From the NCBI RefSeq assembly GCF_036320965.1, contig NC_092225.1:60491108-60555107 (forward strand): a DNA stretch of 64,000 nt, written 5' to 3'. Position 1 is the first letter of the stretch. Each line of letters opens with the position of its first letter. A program made the translations under genes and the position numbers. The notes under the pieces are model-generated. The model worked only from the letters and a program-made list of their open reading frames with translations. It searched no databases and was not told where the DNA came from. Below, one piece after another: positions 12,362 through 23,673 of the stretch. The stretch is from Panulirus ornatus. Lineage: Eukaryota > Arthropoda > Malacostraca > Decapoda > Palinuridae.

Positions 12362-13140
12362 TTTTTTTTTGCTTTGTTGCTGTCTCCCGCGTTTGCGAGG
12401 TAGCGCAAGGAAACAGACGAAAGAAATGGCCCAACCCACCCCCATACACATGTATATACATACGTCCACACACGCAAATATACATACCTACACAGCTTTC
12501 CATGGTTTACCCGAGACGCTTCACATGCCCTGATTCAATCCACTGACAGCACGTCAACCCCGGTATACCACATCGATCCAATTCACTCTATTCCTTGCCC
12601 TTATTTCACCCTCCTGCATGTTCAGGCCCCGATCACACAAAATCTTTTTCACTCCATCTTTCCACCTCCAATTTGGTCTCCCACTTCTCCTCGTTCCCTC
12701 CACCTCCGACACATATATCCTCTTGGTCAATCTTTCCTCACTCATTCTCTCCATGTGCCCAAACCATTTCAAAACACCCTCTTCTGCTCTCTCAACCACA
12801 CTCTTTTTATTTCCACACATCTCTCTTACCCTTACGTTACTTACTCGATCAAACCACCTCACACCACACATTGTCCTCAAACATCTCATTTCCAGCACAT
12901 CCAACCTCCTGCGCACAACTCTATCCAGAGCCCACGCCTCGCAACCATACAAAATTGTTGGAACCACTATTCCTTCAAACATACCCATTTTTGCTTTCCG
13001 AGATAATGTTCTCGACTTCCACACATTCTTCAAGGCTCCCAGGATTTTCGCCCCCTCCCCCACCCTATGATCCACTTCCGCTTCCATGGTTCCATCCGCT
13101 GCCAAATCCACTCCCAGATATCTAAAACACTTTACTTCCT

Positions 13141-13143
<3 letters not shown>
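12362..13143 (-). mobile_element. L family 3' fragment, antisense, with 196-codon open C-terminal piece
   Basis: Antisense short-UTR fragment tail to tail with copy D. The frame 12,554-13,144 on the minus strand is open for 196 codons and reads [66 protein letters not shown] and [14 protein letters not shown], which is the thumb/C-terminal region after the RT palm. It is cut by (AT)n at the same position of L as the fragment 3,638-4,412 but has fewer indels. Confidence 0.9.

Positions 13144-13232
<89 letters not shown>
13144..13232. repeat. (AT)n microsatellite
   Basis: Almost perfect TA repeat of about 89 bases between the antisense L fragment and copy E. Confidence 0.98.
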
Positions 13233-13235
<3 letters not shown>

Positions 13236-16200
13236 GTGAACGATACCGGGGGACTAGAAACCCTTCCCTCCTTGTATTTTAACTTTCTAAAAGGGGAAAC
13301 AGAAGGAGTCATGCGGGGAGTGCTCATCCTCCTCGAAGGATCAGACTGGGGTGTCTAAATGTGTGTGATCGTAACCAAGATGAGAAAAAAGGAGAGACAG
13401 ATGATATGTTTGAGGAAAGGAACCTGGATGTTTTGGCTCTGAGTGAAACAAAGCTCAAGGGTAAAGGGAAAGATTGGTTTGGGAATGTTTTGGGAGTAAA
13501 GTCAAGGGTCGGTGAGAGGACAAGAGCAAAGGAAGGAATAGCACTACTCATGAAACAGGAGTTGTGGGAGTATGTAATAGAGTGTAAGAAAGGAAACTCT
13601 AGATTGATATGGGTAAAACTGAAAGTGGATGGAGAGAGATGTGTGATTATTGGGGCCTATGCACCTGGGCATGAGAAAAAAGATCATGAGAGGCAAGTGT
13701 TTTGGGAGCATCTGAGTGAGTGTGTTAGTAGTTTTGATGCATGAGACCGGGATATAGTGATGGGTGATTTGAATGCAAAGGTGAGTAATGTGGCAGTTGA
13801 GGGAATAATTGGTGTGCATGGGGTGTTCAGTGTTGCAAATGGAAATGATGAAGAGCTTGTAGATTTTTGTGATAAAAAAGGACTGATGATTGGCAATACC
13901 TTGTTTAAAAAGAGAGATATACATAAGTATACGTATGTAAGTAGGAGAGAAGGCCAGAGAGCGTTACTGGATTACGTGTTAATTGATAGGCGCGTGAAAG
14001 AAAGACTTTAGGATGTTAATGTGCTGAGAGGTGCAACTGGAGGTATGTCTGACCATTATCTTGTGGAGGCGAACGTGAAGATTTGTAGAGGTTTTCAGAA
14101 AAGAAGAGAGAATGTTGGAGTGAAGAGAGTTGTGAGAGTAAGTGAGCTTGGGAAAGAGACTTGTGTGAGGAAGTACCAGGAAAGACAGTGCAAAATGAAA
14201 AAAGGTGAGAGCAAAGGACGTAAGGGGAGTGATGGAGGAATGGGATGTATCTAGGAAAGCAGTGATGGCTTGCGCAAGATATGCTTGTGGCATGAGAAGC
14301 GTGGGAGGTGGGCAAATCAGAAAGGTTATTGAGTGGTGGGATGAAGAAGTAAGATAATTATTGAAAGAGAAGAGAGAGGCATTTGGAAGATTCTTGCAGG
14401 GAAATAGTGTAACTGATTGGGAGATTTGTAAAAGAAACAGGCAAGAGGTCAAGAGAAAGGTGCAAGAGGTGAAAAAGAGGGCAATTGCGAGTTGTGGTGA
14501 GAGAGTATCATTAAATCTTAGGGAGAATAAAAAGATGTTTTGGAAGAAGGTAAATAAAGTGCATAAGACAAGAGAACAAATAGGAACATCGGTGAAGGGG
14601 GGCTAATGGGGAAGTAATAACAAGTAGTGGTGATGTGAGAAGGAGATGGAGTGAGTATTTTGAAGGTTAGTTGAATGTGTTAGATGATAGATTGGCAGAT
14701 ATAGAGTGTTTTGGTCGAGGTGGTGTACGAAGTGAAAGGGTCAGGGAGAATGATTTGGTAAACAGACAAGAGCTAGTGACAGCTTTGCGGTAGATGAAAG
14801 CTGGCAAGGCGGCGGGTTTGGATGGTACTGCAGTGGAATTTATTAAAAAAAGGGGGTAACTGTGCTGTTAACTGGTTAGTGAGGATATTCAATGTATGTA
14901 TGGCTCATGATAAAGCGCCTGAGGATTGGCGGAAAGCATGCATAGTGTCATTGTACAAAGGCAAAGGGGATAAAGGTGAGTGTTCATATTACAGAGGTAT
15001 AAGTTTGTTGAGTATCCCTGGGAAATTATATGGGAGAGTATTGACTGAGAGGGTGAAGGCATGGACAGAACATCAGATTAGGAAAGAGCAGTGTGGTTTC
15101 AGAAGTGGCATAGGATGTGTGGATCAGGTGTTTGCTTTGAAGTATGTATGTGAGAAATATTTAGAAAAAAAATGGATTTGTATGTAGCATTTATGGATCT
15201 GGAGAAGGCATATGATAGAGTTGATAGAGATGCTCTCTGGAAGGTATTAAGAGTATATGGTGTGGGAGGTAGGTTGCTGGAAGCAGTGAGAGGTTTTTAT
15301 CGAGGATTTAAGGCATGTGTACGTGTAGGAAGAGAGTAAAGTGATTGGTTCTCAGTGAATGTCGGTTTACGGCAGGGGTGCATGATGTCTCCAAGGTTGT
15401 TTAATTTGTTTATGGATGGGATTGTTAGGGAGGTAAATGCAAGAGTTTTGAAGAGAGGGGCAAGTATGCAGAGTGTTGTGGATGAGAGGGCTTAGGAAGT
15501 GAGTCAGTTGTTGTTCGCTGATGATACAGCGATAGTGACTGATTCGGGTGAGAAACTGCAGAAGCTGGTGAATGAGTTTGGTAAAGCGTGTGAAAGAAGA
15601 AAGCTTAGAGTAAATGTGAAAAAGAGCAAGGTTATTAGGTACAGTAGAGTTGAGGGACAAATCTATTGGGAGGTAAGTCTGAATGGAGAAAAGCTGGAGG
15701 AAGTGAAGTGTTTTAGATATCTAGGAGTGGATTTGGCAGTGGATGGAACCATGGAAGTGGAAGTGAATCACAGGGTGGGGGAGGAGGCGAAAGTTCTGGG
15801 AGCGTTGAAAAATGTGTGGAAGTCGAGAATATTATCTCGGAAAGCAAAAATGTTTGAAGGAATAGTGGTTCCAACAATGTTATATGGTTGCGAGGCGTGG
15901 GCTATAGATAGGTTTGTGCGGAGGAGGGTGAATGTGTTTGAATTGAGATATCTGAGGACAATATGTGGTGTGAGGTGGTTTGATCGAGTAAGTAATGAAA
16001 GGGTAAGAGAAATGTGCGGTAATAAAAAGAGTGTGGTTGAGAGAACAGAAGTGAGTGTATTGAAATGGTTTGGTCACATAGAGAGAATGAGTGAGGAAAG
16101 ATTGACAAAGAGGATATATGTGTCAGAGGTGGAGGCAACGAGGAGAAATGGCAGACCAAATTGGAGTTGGAGTGAACACGATTTTGAGCGATCGGGGCCT

Positions 16201-16738
16201 AAACATGCAGGAGGGTGTAAGGCGTGCAAGGAATTGCGTGAATTGGAAAGAAGTGGTATATCGAGGTTGACGTGCTGTCAATGGATTGAATCAGGGAACG
16301 TGAAGCGTCTGAGGTAAACCATGGAAAGTTTTGTGGGGTCTGGATGTGGAAAGGGAGCTGTGGTTTTGGTACATTATACATGACAGCTAGAGGCTGAGAT
16401 GAGCGAATATGGCCTTTGTTGTCCTTTCCTTGTGCTACCTCGCGCGCATGTGGGGGGAGGGGGTTGTCATTTCATGTGTGACGGGCTGGCGACGGGAATG
16501 AATAAAGGCAGCAAGTATGAATTGTGTAAAGGTGTACATATGTATATGTCTCTGTATGTATATCTATATATATATATGTATACGTTGAAATATATAGGTA
16601 TGTATATGTGTGTGTGCGGACGTGTATCTATACACATGTGTATGTGGTTGGGTTGGGCCATTCCTTCGCCTGTTTCCTTACGCTACCTTGCTAACGCGGG
16701 AGACAGCAACAAAGTATAATGATAATATATATGCATAT
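13233..16738 (+). pseudogene. L family LINE, copy E, moderately decayed EN-RT retrotransposon
   Basis: Sense copy with the same leader as copy C. EN pieces: ALSETKLKG and VIIGAYAPGHEKKDHERQ (13,361-13,744), MGDLNAKVSN and LLDYVLIDRR (13,757-14,011), GGMSDHYLVEAN (14,021-14,254). RT pieces: APEDWRKACIVSLYKGKGD, YRGISLLSIPGKLYGRVL and CGFRSGIGCVDQVFALK (14,822-15,187), then a 272-codon frame at 15,499-16,317 with SQLLFADDTAIV, CFRYLGVDL and the C-terminal block. Unlike A, C and D, the FADD box is intact, and the codon at the 1,720-type TGA is still TAC. It shares the TAG at 14,791-14,793 (AAG in the copy at 41,700) with A, C and D, so it is their sister. The 3' UTR is long type with a single 43-bp unit. 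Confidence 0.9.
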
Positions 16739-16740
16739 AT

Positions 16741-16985
16741 ATCCCTGGGGATAGGGGAGAAAAAATACTTCCCACGTATTCCCTGCGTGTCGTAGAAGGC
16801 GACTAAAAGGGGAGGGAACGTGGGGCTGGAAATCCTCCTCTCTCGTTTTTTTTTTTTTTTAATTTTCCAAAAGAAGAACAGAGAAGGGGGCCAGGTGAGG
16901 ATATTCCCTCAAAGGCCCAGTCCTCTGTTCTTAACGCTACCTCGCTAACGCGGGAAATGGCGAATAGTTTGAAAGAAAAAAAGAA
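16741..16985 (+). mobile_element. Short element S1, copy 1
   Basis: About 240-base repeat from atccctggggataggggaga through cgtagaaggcgactaaaagg, a T-run, ttttccaaaagaagaacaga, and the terminal cgctacctcgctaacgcggg, followed by an A-rich/AT tail. It is directly downstream of copy E, joined through a short TA stretch. Its T-run to aacagag section matches the L leader, and its last ~45 bases match the L 3' end. There is no coding capacity. It is non-autonomous by inference. Confidence 0.85.
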
Positions 16986-16988
16986 TAT

Positions 16989-16997
16989 ATATATATA

Positions 16998-17062
<65 letters not shown>

Positions 17063-17068
17063 GTGTTT
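16989..17068. repeat. (AT)n-(GT)n compound microsatellite
   Basis: Short TA run followed by about 67 bases of GT. It forms the 3' tail of S1 copy 1. Confidence 0.97.
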
Positions 17069-17415
17069 CCTTAATTCGAAAACGCTGAGCATACAGTCGA
17101 GTTTGGAATACCACTTCCTCATATGGAGAGCTGGCGCGGGCCCGACCACAAGTAAGTAATTTATCGACAAGGTAATATCGTAAATCCTGGGTGGCATCAG
17201 AATGCAGGTTATTGGCACAGGGGAATCACAAGTGAAAACACACTTGCCGAGGAAATATCTGACATATCTCTGTTATGACGCTGAATAACTAGACCACTTG
17301 AAGGAGGGGCATATGTAGTCCTTGGCCTTTGACTCGAGGCCCTTTGGATGAACGGTTCATGGCCAATACTGGGGCCAAATATCAGTAGCGCTCATTCCCA
17401 AGCACCTGACCACAG
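17069..17415. other. Unique sequence, no gene seen
   Basis: No ORF, repeat or motif that I can support. The last ~80 bases may be worn outer units of the following minisatellite. Confidence 0.6.
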
Positions 17416-18025
17416 TGATTGCTTCCATCCCCAGATGTTTACTCCAAACACCAGTGTCAGTAACTTCCAAAACACATGACCCCGTTTAATGTCAATAACC
17501 CCATACATCACCTCAATCACTAGTGGCCCAACTCCCAAACACCTCAATACAGTGAATAATGATAACAGAAGATTTAGCCCTAGACATCAGTAGCATAAAC
17601 CTCTAAAACCCTCAACACAGTGAGTTATGCTAACCCCAGATATCCCCCCAGACACTAGTTGCACTAACCGTCAAACCCCTCACCAGAGTAATTGTTTATA
17701 ACCCCAGATATCCCCCAGACACTTGACACTAACTACCAAACACCTCACCACAGTAAGTGTTAATAACCCCAGATATCACCCCAGACACTTGTGACACTAA
17801 CTGCCAAACACCTCACCACAGTAAGTGTTAATAACCCCAGATATCACCCCAGACACTTGTGACACTAACTGCCAAACACCTCACCACAGTAAGTGTTAAT
17901 AACCCCAGATATCACCCCAGACACTTGTGACACTAACTGCCAAACACCTCACCACAGTAAGTGTTAATAATCCGATATCACCCCAGACACTTGTGGCACT
18001 AACTACCAAACACCTCACCACAGTG
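17416..18025. repeat. 68-bp minisatellite with homogenised core
   Basis: Units begin with agtaagtgttaataacccca at 17,752, 17,820, 17,888 and 17,956, exactly 68 bases apart, and the central three units are essentially identical. Each unit carries gatatcaccccagacacttg and ccaaacacctcaccac. Upstream units (about 17,416, 17,553, 17,621, 17,688) and the last one diverge progressively. It is non-coding as far as I can see. Confidence 0.95.
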
Positions 18026-18702
18026 GATCCTGTTAGCCCTCATACATCACCCCACAGATACGCTGCTATCACCCTTCACAGCCGCAGCAAGCGTTTTAAT
18101 GGACCCACATACTGTGCTTGCCCAGCCTGGTAAATGTGTTTGCAGGCGCTTTGTGATATGTTTGCTTGATAACTTGCCTCGTATTAATGTTCTGCTTATT
18201 TTCTTTTTGATATGTCACTTCGTCTCACTCTAAACGTTCTCTACACGTACCCCTTACAAAAGTTACTAGCTTACTGATAATACGGGACCAGTGGCAATTT
18301 CTGACAGCTCTTCAAAGATACTGAAAATCTGGGGTAGCTACACTTCCTTATACATCATTCTTGGCCCATGGGCTACATATGCATAGCTAGAGAGCATTTG
18401 TACTCTTAGAATAATCATAATCATCAGCACGTGGTAGTGTTAAATATTTTTCGGTTGGTGCAATGTAGCAGCTTGACGTTAACGGCCTGAATGACCCTAG
18501 CAGTTGATAGGTCTAACAGTGTCGTCACACGAGCATGCCACATCTTGAGCCAAGTCGCCAAACAACGAGAAAAGAATCAAAACAGAAGCAATATGACATC
18601 GACGTCATACGGTCGCGAGAAACCCCGACCCGAACAACAGCTGGCCATATTTCGAGCAACTATACACCATCGTCCTCTGTAAACAATCACATTTCGTTCA
18701 AG
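18026..18702. other. Unique sequence, no gene seen
   Basis: AT-rich unique DNA. A 66-codon open frame at 18,535-18,735 has no recognisable motif and overlaps the start of the transposase remnant. Confidence 0.5.
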
Positions 18703-19061
18703 TATGGCGATGACTTTTTCAACCCGACGGACTGAGGCCGAGGTTGCGGCCATAAATGTGTTACTGGGCGTTCTCCTCGGGACGAAGAAAGCCGAGAAGC
18801 GCCTCTATGTCCGCCCGTAGCTGAGGAGACGAGAACCACGCGGGATTTACTAAACCTTCGTAAACAAAGTGAGATTTGAGAACAAGACGTCTTTCTGTTA
18901 CTTCAAAGTATGACTAAGATAGACTTCAAGTACCCTCTAACCTTAACGGGACCGATCATCGGAAAGCAAGACACAGCATTGAGGAAAGATGCATCACCTG
19001 AACAACCATGCCTCACCCTATCGCGTCATTTGCAGCCTAGTCTGAATTTGACATCTTAAGT
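18703..19061 (+). pseudogene. PIF/Harbinger-type transposase N-terminal domain remnant
   Basis: Starting at ATG 18,703 the frame reads ARRTEAEVAA-like sequence into KKAEKRLYVRP-stop-LRRRE. Harbinger (HARBI1-like) proteins have VRPWLRRRE here, so the stop at 18,818-18,820 replaces Trp. After a frameshift the sequence reads SMTKIDFKYPLTLTGPIIGK, then QDTALRKDASPEQPCLTLSR and HLQ, a good match to the pattern FxxFLRM..DFxxLL..PxIxKqDT..R..I.p.eRLalTLR that precedes the DDE nuclease. Nothing resembling the DDE catalytic core follows. This is a truncated dead DNA transposon. The identification rests on motif memory, without a database search. Confidence 0.7.
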
Positions 19062-19705
19062 CTGCGTGGCAAGAGAAGCTCAAAAAGACAGGTCTTCTAC
19101 GGCCTTTAAAAAATCGTAAATACTTTCCCTTATCTTTTCTTTTTTCCGCTTCATAATCCTCTCTATATTTCAATTAAGGCCCATCCTTAACGAGGACTTA
19201 TGTCAGTGACTGGAGCCTTCAACATAAGGAAAACATTCAAGCCACTACTCGTAAGGATGCCCACCACAGAGGAATGACTACTGGTGAGGGCGAGTACTCT
19301 TCCATCTCCTAATATCCTAATGGATGAGAAGAGAGTCCTCATTCACAAGTCAACAAACTCAGTATCAAACTACGGCTAAACGACACACTTAAGGCGTATT
19401 TACGCTATTCATAATAATCATTGGGCCCATGGATATCTCTCGTTTTCTATGAATCGTACACAAAAACACGTGGAATAAGCAAGAGCCAACGAAAGCCAAC
19501 GAAACGTATTTTCTCTAGACACGGATGTAATTGTGTAAACACTGTATTATCACTCTTATGCATATTCGTTATGATATCTATTTCTATCATTAAAAATTGT
19601 GCTCTTGAATATGTAAAAATGTGCGTTTAGAATGTAATACATTTATTTCAAGTTATATATCCAGCAAGAATCATGCTCAGACCATTTAAACCACTACTTC
19701 TTAGC
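19062..19705. other. Unique sequence, no gene seen
   Basis: No ORF above 70 codons and no recognisable family. It may include the rest of the decayed Harbinger insertion, but I see no further transposase motif. Confidence 0.5.
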
Positions 19706-20235
19706 TAGGCTTCGTTTTCTCTTTGTTGATAATGGTGCAGCTGGACGAGCAAGTGAAGCATTCAAGTTTATGAAAATTTTAAAGTCGTTAAAGCGCTGAA
19801 GATTATAAATCTAAAAGTAATAGCATGTTACAATAAAGCAAAGTAAACAAACAAATCTGGAAATGTATAGTACTTACCAGTTTATAGGCTTCGTTTTTCC
19901 TTTGTTGATGTTGGTGTAGTCGGTCGAGCTAGTGAAGCATTCATGTTTACAGAACTCTGTACTCCTGTAAGCGTTGGAGAATATACATTTATAAGTAATG
20001 GCTTTTATAGTAACTGGAAATATATGTTACATAACGGGCTCATAACCAATCTACAAATGCTGCAGTAATGCTCGTTTTCTCTTTTTTGATGTTAGTGCAC
20101 TTGGGCGAGTTAGTTATGTATTCAAGTTTACAAAAACACTGTAGTCATTAAATCGTTCGAGATTATTAATTCATATAGTGTAATGTAAGTTGATAAATAC
20201 TAAACTGGAGATGGATGGCACTTAGTCGATTACCA
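19706..20235. repeat. Diverged ~180-bp tandem triplication
   Basis: Three units start near 19,706, 19,886 and 20,069. Each opens with a variant of gcttcgttttctctttgttg, then atg(t)tggtgca, a c-g-a-g core, agtgaagcattcaagtttac, and about 100 bases later a ctggaaatgtat-like element. Substitutions and small indels are scattered through the units, so this is an old duplication. No open frame runs through it. Its function is unknown. Confidence 0.75.
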
Positions 20236-22297
20236 AATATACAAAATCTTAGTTATTTGTGCTTCATGGTTTGAAAAATCTGACCTAGTTCGTCCAATGG
20301 AGTGGTTGGCCACAACAAGGGCACATACCTTAAATTTGGGATACTGTATGCCGTTCGGACTACTAAAGAAGTTATGAATTTTCTTCGATACCCTTTGGAG
20401 CATCGACTTGAGGGTGGCATACTTTTTCTGTCCTTCTCTGGAAAGAGAATCACAAATTAGGATAGAGTTCTAAAGTTCAACACTATGATATAGCTATTTA
20501 CCCTTTACAGGGCTTGCGCATATCCCTTTAATATATATAACCAATCAGTGCATATCCCTTTAATATATATAGCCAATCAAAACTAAACCAAAATTAACCT
20601 TGCCCATATATTACATCTGCTTTGCAGTTAGCAAACAATCTTATTTGTTATTCACACCTGCATAAAATGAAAATAAACACTACAATTGGATAAAGCAAGA
20701 ATGAAGGAGAGTGAAAATTATGAAAAGTTTTTTCACTCATATCCTAGAAATCGTAGAATAAGATGGACATTAATTTTGTAAAAGTATGAGTGTGTTGAAT
20801 TCATCTAGTACCGTAAAGGCATGAGCAAGGAAAGAGTAATGATATATCAAGCATTTAAATGGTTTACCTGCTGTCAAAAACTGTGCTAACTTCAAGAAGG
20901 TCCTGTTGTATTTGGAAGGTTACCTCACTTCACACGGCTCTTTTAAGGGTCGTACTTTACCAAACACTTCCTGTGTGTAGTCCTATTAAACATAATGGGG
21001 CCTCACGCTTTCTATCGGAACGTGTACATACGGTGAACTGTATGGAACTTACCACTTCATGCGTACGATTGCACCATGTTTGTTTTCATCTGGCCGTGGT
21101 CAATAGTCAAAACAAAAACTAAAATGAAAATTAAGAATAAAATTGGTTGGCTAAGAAAAGTATACCAGTGGTTTAGATAATATTCATAATATTTTTAGCG
21201 GTTCATATATTTTTTTTTTGTTTATTTTTCAATACAATACCTTAATTTGATTTTCGGCCAGTCACTTGACAAATGACGACTTGCGATCAGACTGGACACG
21301 GAGCAAGGGAAGTGGTATTGTGCTTGTGCTTATCGTCACCCCTACAGCAAAATCTCGGCAAATGAGCTGCTACTCCTCAGTTTTGCCCAGTGTGACGTTC
21401 TTGTGAAGCACAAACAATCAAACGTTCTTATTAGTCCACTTTAATATCAGTTCACGAAGAACACGAAGTCTTTAAGGATGCTATCAGTGTAGTATGTTTT
21501 CATAACTTACTAACAGCCGGTTCTTGGGCAGTTTGCTTCAGTGTTGCGTTTTGAATAGTGTTTATGCACCAGTGAATATAAGAATGATGACTGATAATCC
21601 AAGAGCCACTCCATCTGCTGTAAAGACATGTAAATAGAGTGTAAACATTCGGGTTTTAGTGGAGTGAAAATCACAACTTTCGACACACGTGGCAATTGGT
21701 GCAGGCGGAATATCACAACGCTGTCCCTTTGGATGCAGAGGCCACACCAAGGATATTGCATGACAATGACGGGTAAGCAAATTTTTTTTCCTTGAAATTA
21801 TAGATAAGACTGATGGTAACGGTGTATAACTGAGCGAGGTATTTTTTTGCATTGTATATTCCCCTATCATGATATGTGCCTTATTTCAATGGAATATATA
21901 GACGGCATAACTACAGTGTTGTGTTATCTATGCATTCTGCAGAAGCTATTCATTTTTACGTTTAATTGTTAAAAGGCTTTTCTTATCACGTAATTCCACA
22001 CACAGATATAATTTTTTCATTATATTTAAAGGAAGCTTTAAAACTCGCTTTCCAGAATCATATTATTGAAATAATCATGATTCTCACCGTCTTTTATCTG
22101 AGTAGTAGACTCGTTTCAAGCAATCGTGAATCACAATCGAGACCCAGAAACTCTGGGCGGGTCGGAGTGACTTGGTCAGTGATCTGTGTGCTTTAAAGCT
22201 GTTGTCGATCACTTTCAGTAAGTCTGTTGACTGTCTGTTTTGCTGTTACTCTCTGGTCTGTATCGCTTTATTGACAGTCTCTGTCGGCTTGGTCTTT
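20236..22297. other. Unique AT-rich sequence, no gene seen
   Basis: Contains a 32-bp direct duplication at 20,518-20,581 (gcatatccctttaatatata twice). ORFs up to ~100 codons (for example the minus frame 21,562-21,870) match no family that I can name. No promoter or splice architecture can be supported. Confidence 0.5.
20518..20581. repeat. 32-bp tandem duplication
   Basis: Two copies, from 20,518 and 20,550, of gcatatccctttaatatata followed by (a/g)ccaatca. They differ at one or two positions. Confidence 0.85.
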
Positions 22298-22387
22298 ATC
22301 ATTAATAGTTGATTAGGGTCTGTATGTATCATTGATAGTTGATTAGGGTCTGTATGTATCATTAATAGTTGATAAGGGTCTATCTGA
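22298..22387. repeat. 30-bp tandem triplication
   Basis: Units at 22,298, 22,328 and 22,358, each atcatt(a/g)atagttgat followed by tagggtctgtatgt with few changes. Confidence 0.9.
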
Positions 22388-22675
22388 TACTGTTATTGGC
22401 TGTGGTCTGTCCTGAGCCACTTTTATTAGCCACAAGTTCACACTATGTCTCCGGCTACTCCACATTAGTAAGTTCAAGTGTCTGTCAGTTGAAGTGTTCT
22501 CTTATCTCTCGTATGAGAACCGTTGGACGTTTTAATTCAGTTCATACTGGTGCTCAAACAGCATATCGTCAGCTGCAGCAGTTATGTGTGTGTCCTAAGC
22601 GTATCTATGTCAAACCTAGCCAAAGTGCGAAATGAGACCACTTGAGACGTATTTTCTGACTGTCTAGCCTGATAG

Positions 22676-22677
<2 letters not shown>
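22388..22677. other. Unique sequence, no gene seen
   Basis: No supported feature between the 30-bp repeat and the AT tract. Confidence 0.5.

Positions 22678-22771
<94 letters not shown>
22678..22771. repeat. (AT)n microsatellite
   Basis: Uninterrupted TA repeat of about 94 bases. Confidence 0.98.
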
Positions 22772-22773
<2 letters not shown>

Positions 22774-23242
22774 CTGAAATAGACTAAGGAGAAATCGTGC
22801 ATCATATCTAGACCCAGTAAATGCAAAGTGGCGTTTTTCACTCCGATTAAGACATTTTGATTATTCAGTGACACCACTGCGTGCATGCGGTTTACGAAGG
22901 ATCTACTTTTTAAAGTGGTGGTGGTGAGTACTGTCATGACAGTGTGTGTGTTGTAGTGAAGACTTAAGTGTGATGATGGGAAGCTGGAGAAGCTGGATTT
23001 ACAAACTTGCTCATTAATCGTTATTATGAAAAACACGTTTAATGTGCACCTTCACTTAAGCTTAGTCTGACATAGTTAATATAGTTGAATATTCTTCATC
23101 AGTAAATGATGGTCTTAATACAGTCGAATATTCAGTATCAGATCATGAAATGGTCATCACGGCCGAATATTCTGTATCCGTAGTTAACGTGGTTAGTATA
23201 GAAGCGGGTTTACATGGAATTTTTATTCATATTTATTATATT
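22772..23242. other. Unique sequence with a worn ~40-bp repeat at its end
   Basis: From about 23,075 to 23,190 three degraded units share a core tcgaatattc(a/t)gtatca spaced about 40-50 bases (gttgaatattcttcatcag, gtcgaatattcagtatcag, gccgaatattctgtatccg). No gene is seen elsewhere. Confidence 0.55.
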
Positions 23243-23374
23243 TTGTCGCTGTCTCCCGCGTCAGCGAGGTAGCGCAAGGAAACAGACGAAAGAATGGCCC
23301 AACCCACCGACATACACATGTATATACATATACGTCCACACACAGCACATATACATACCTATACATCTCAACGT

Positions 23375-23385
<11 letters not shown>
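23243..23385 (-). mobile_element. L family 3' end fragment, antisense
   Basis: Runs from tttgtcgctgtctcccgcgt through gcgaggtagcgcaaggaaac to the tacata/acgtccacac stretch of the L 3' UTR, then passes into (AT)n. It is only the last ~140 bases of an L element. Confidence 0.9.

Positions 23386-23447
<62 letters not shown>
23386..23447. repeat. (AT)n microsatellite
   Basis: TA repeat between an L fragment and S1 copy 2. Confidence 0.97.
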
Positions 23448-23449
<2 letters not shown>

Positions 23450-23673
23450 CCCTGGGGATAGGGGAGAAAGAATACTTCCCACGTATTCCCTGCGTGTCGT
23501 AGAAGGCGACTAAAAGGGAAGGGAGCGGGGGGCTGGAAATCTTCCCCTCTCATTTTTTTTTCAATTTTCCAAAGGAAGGAACAGAGAAGGGGGCCGGGTG
23601 AGGATGTTTCCTCAGAGGCCCAGTCCTCTGTTCTTAACGCTACCTCGCTGAGGCAGGAAATGGCGAATAGTAT

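Noticed and set aside
17752..18025. CRISPR-like array (regular 68-bp repeats)
   Set aside because: There are no unique spacers between short repeats. It is a plain tandem minisatellite in eukaryotic DNA.
21562..21870. Minus-strand piece ADGVALGLSVIILIFTGA resembling the AADGVALG motif of ZIP9-type zinc transporters, preceded by a cag splice-acceptor-like sequence
   Set aside because: Similarity covers about seven residues and the following residues do not continue the family pattern, so chance is the simpler explanation.
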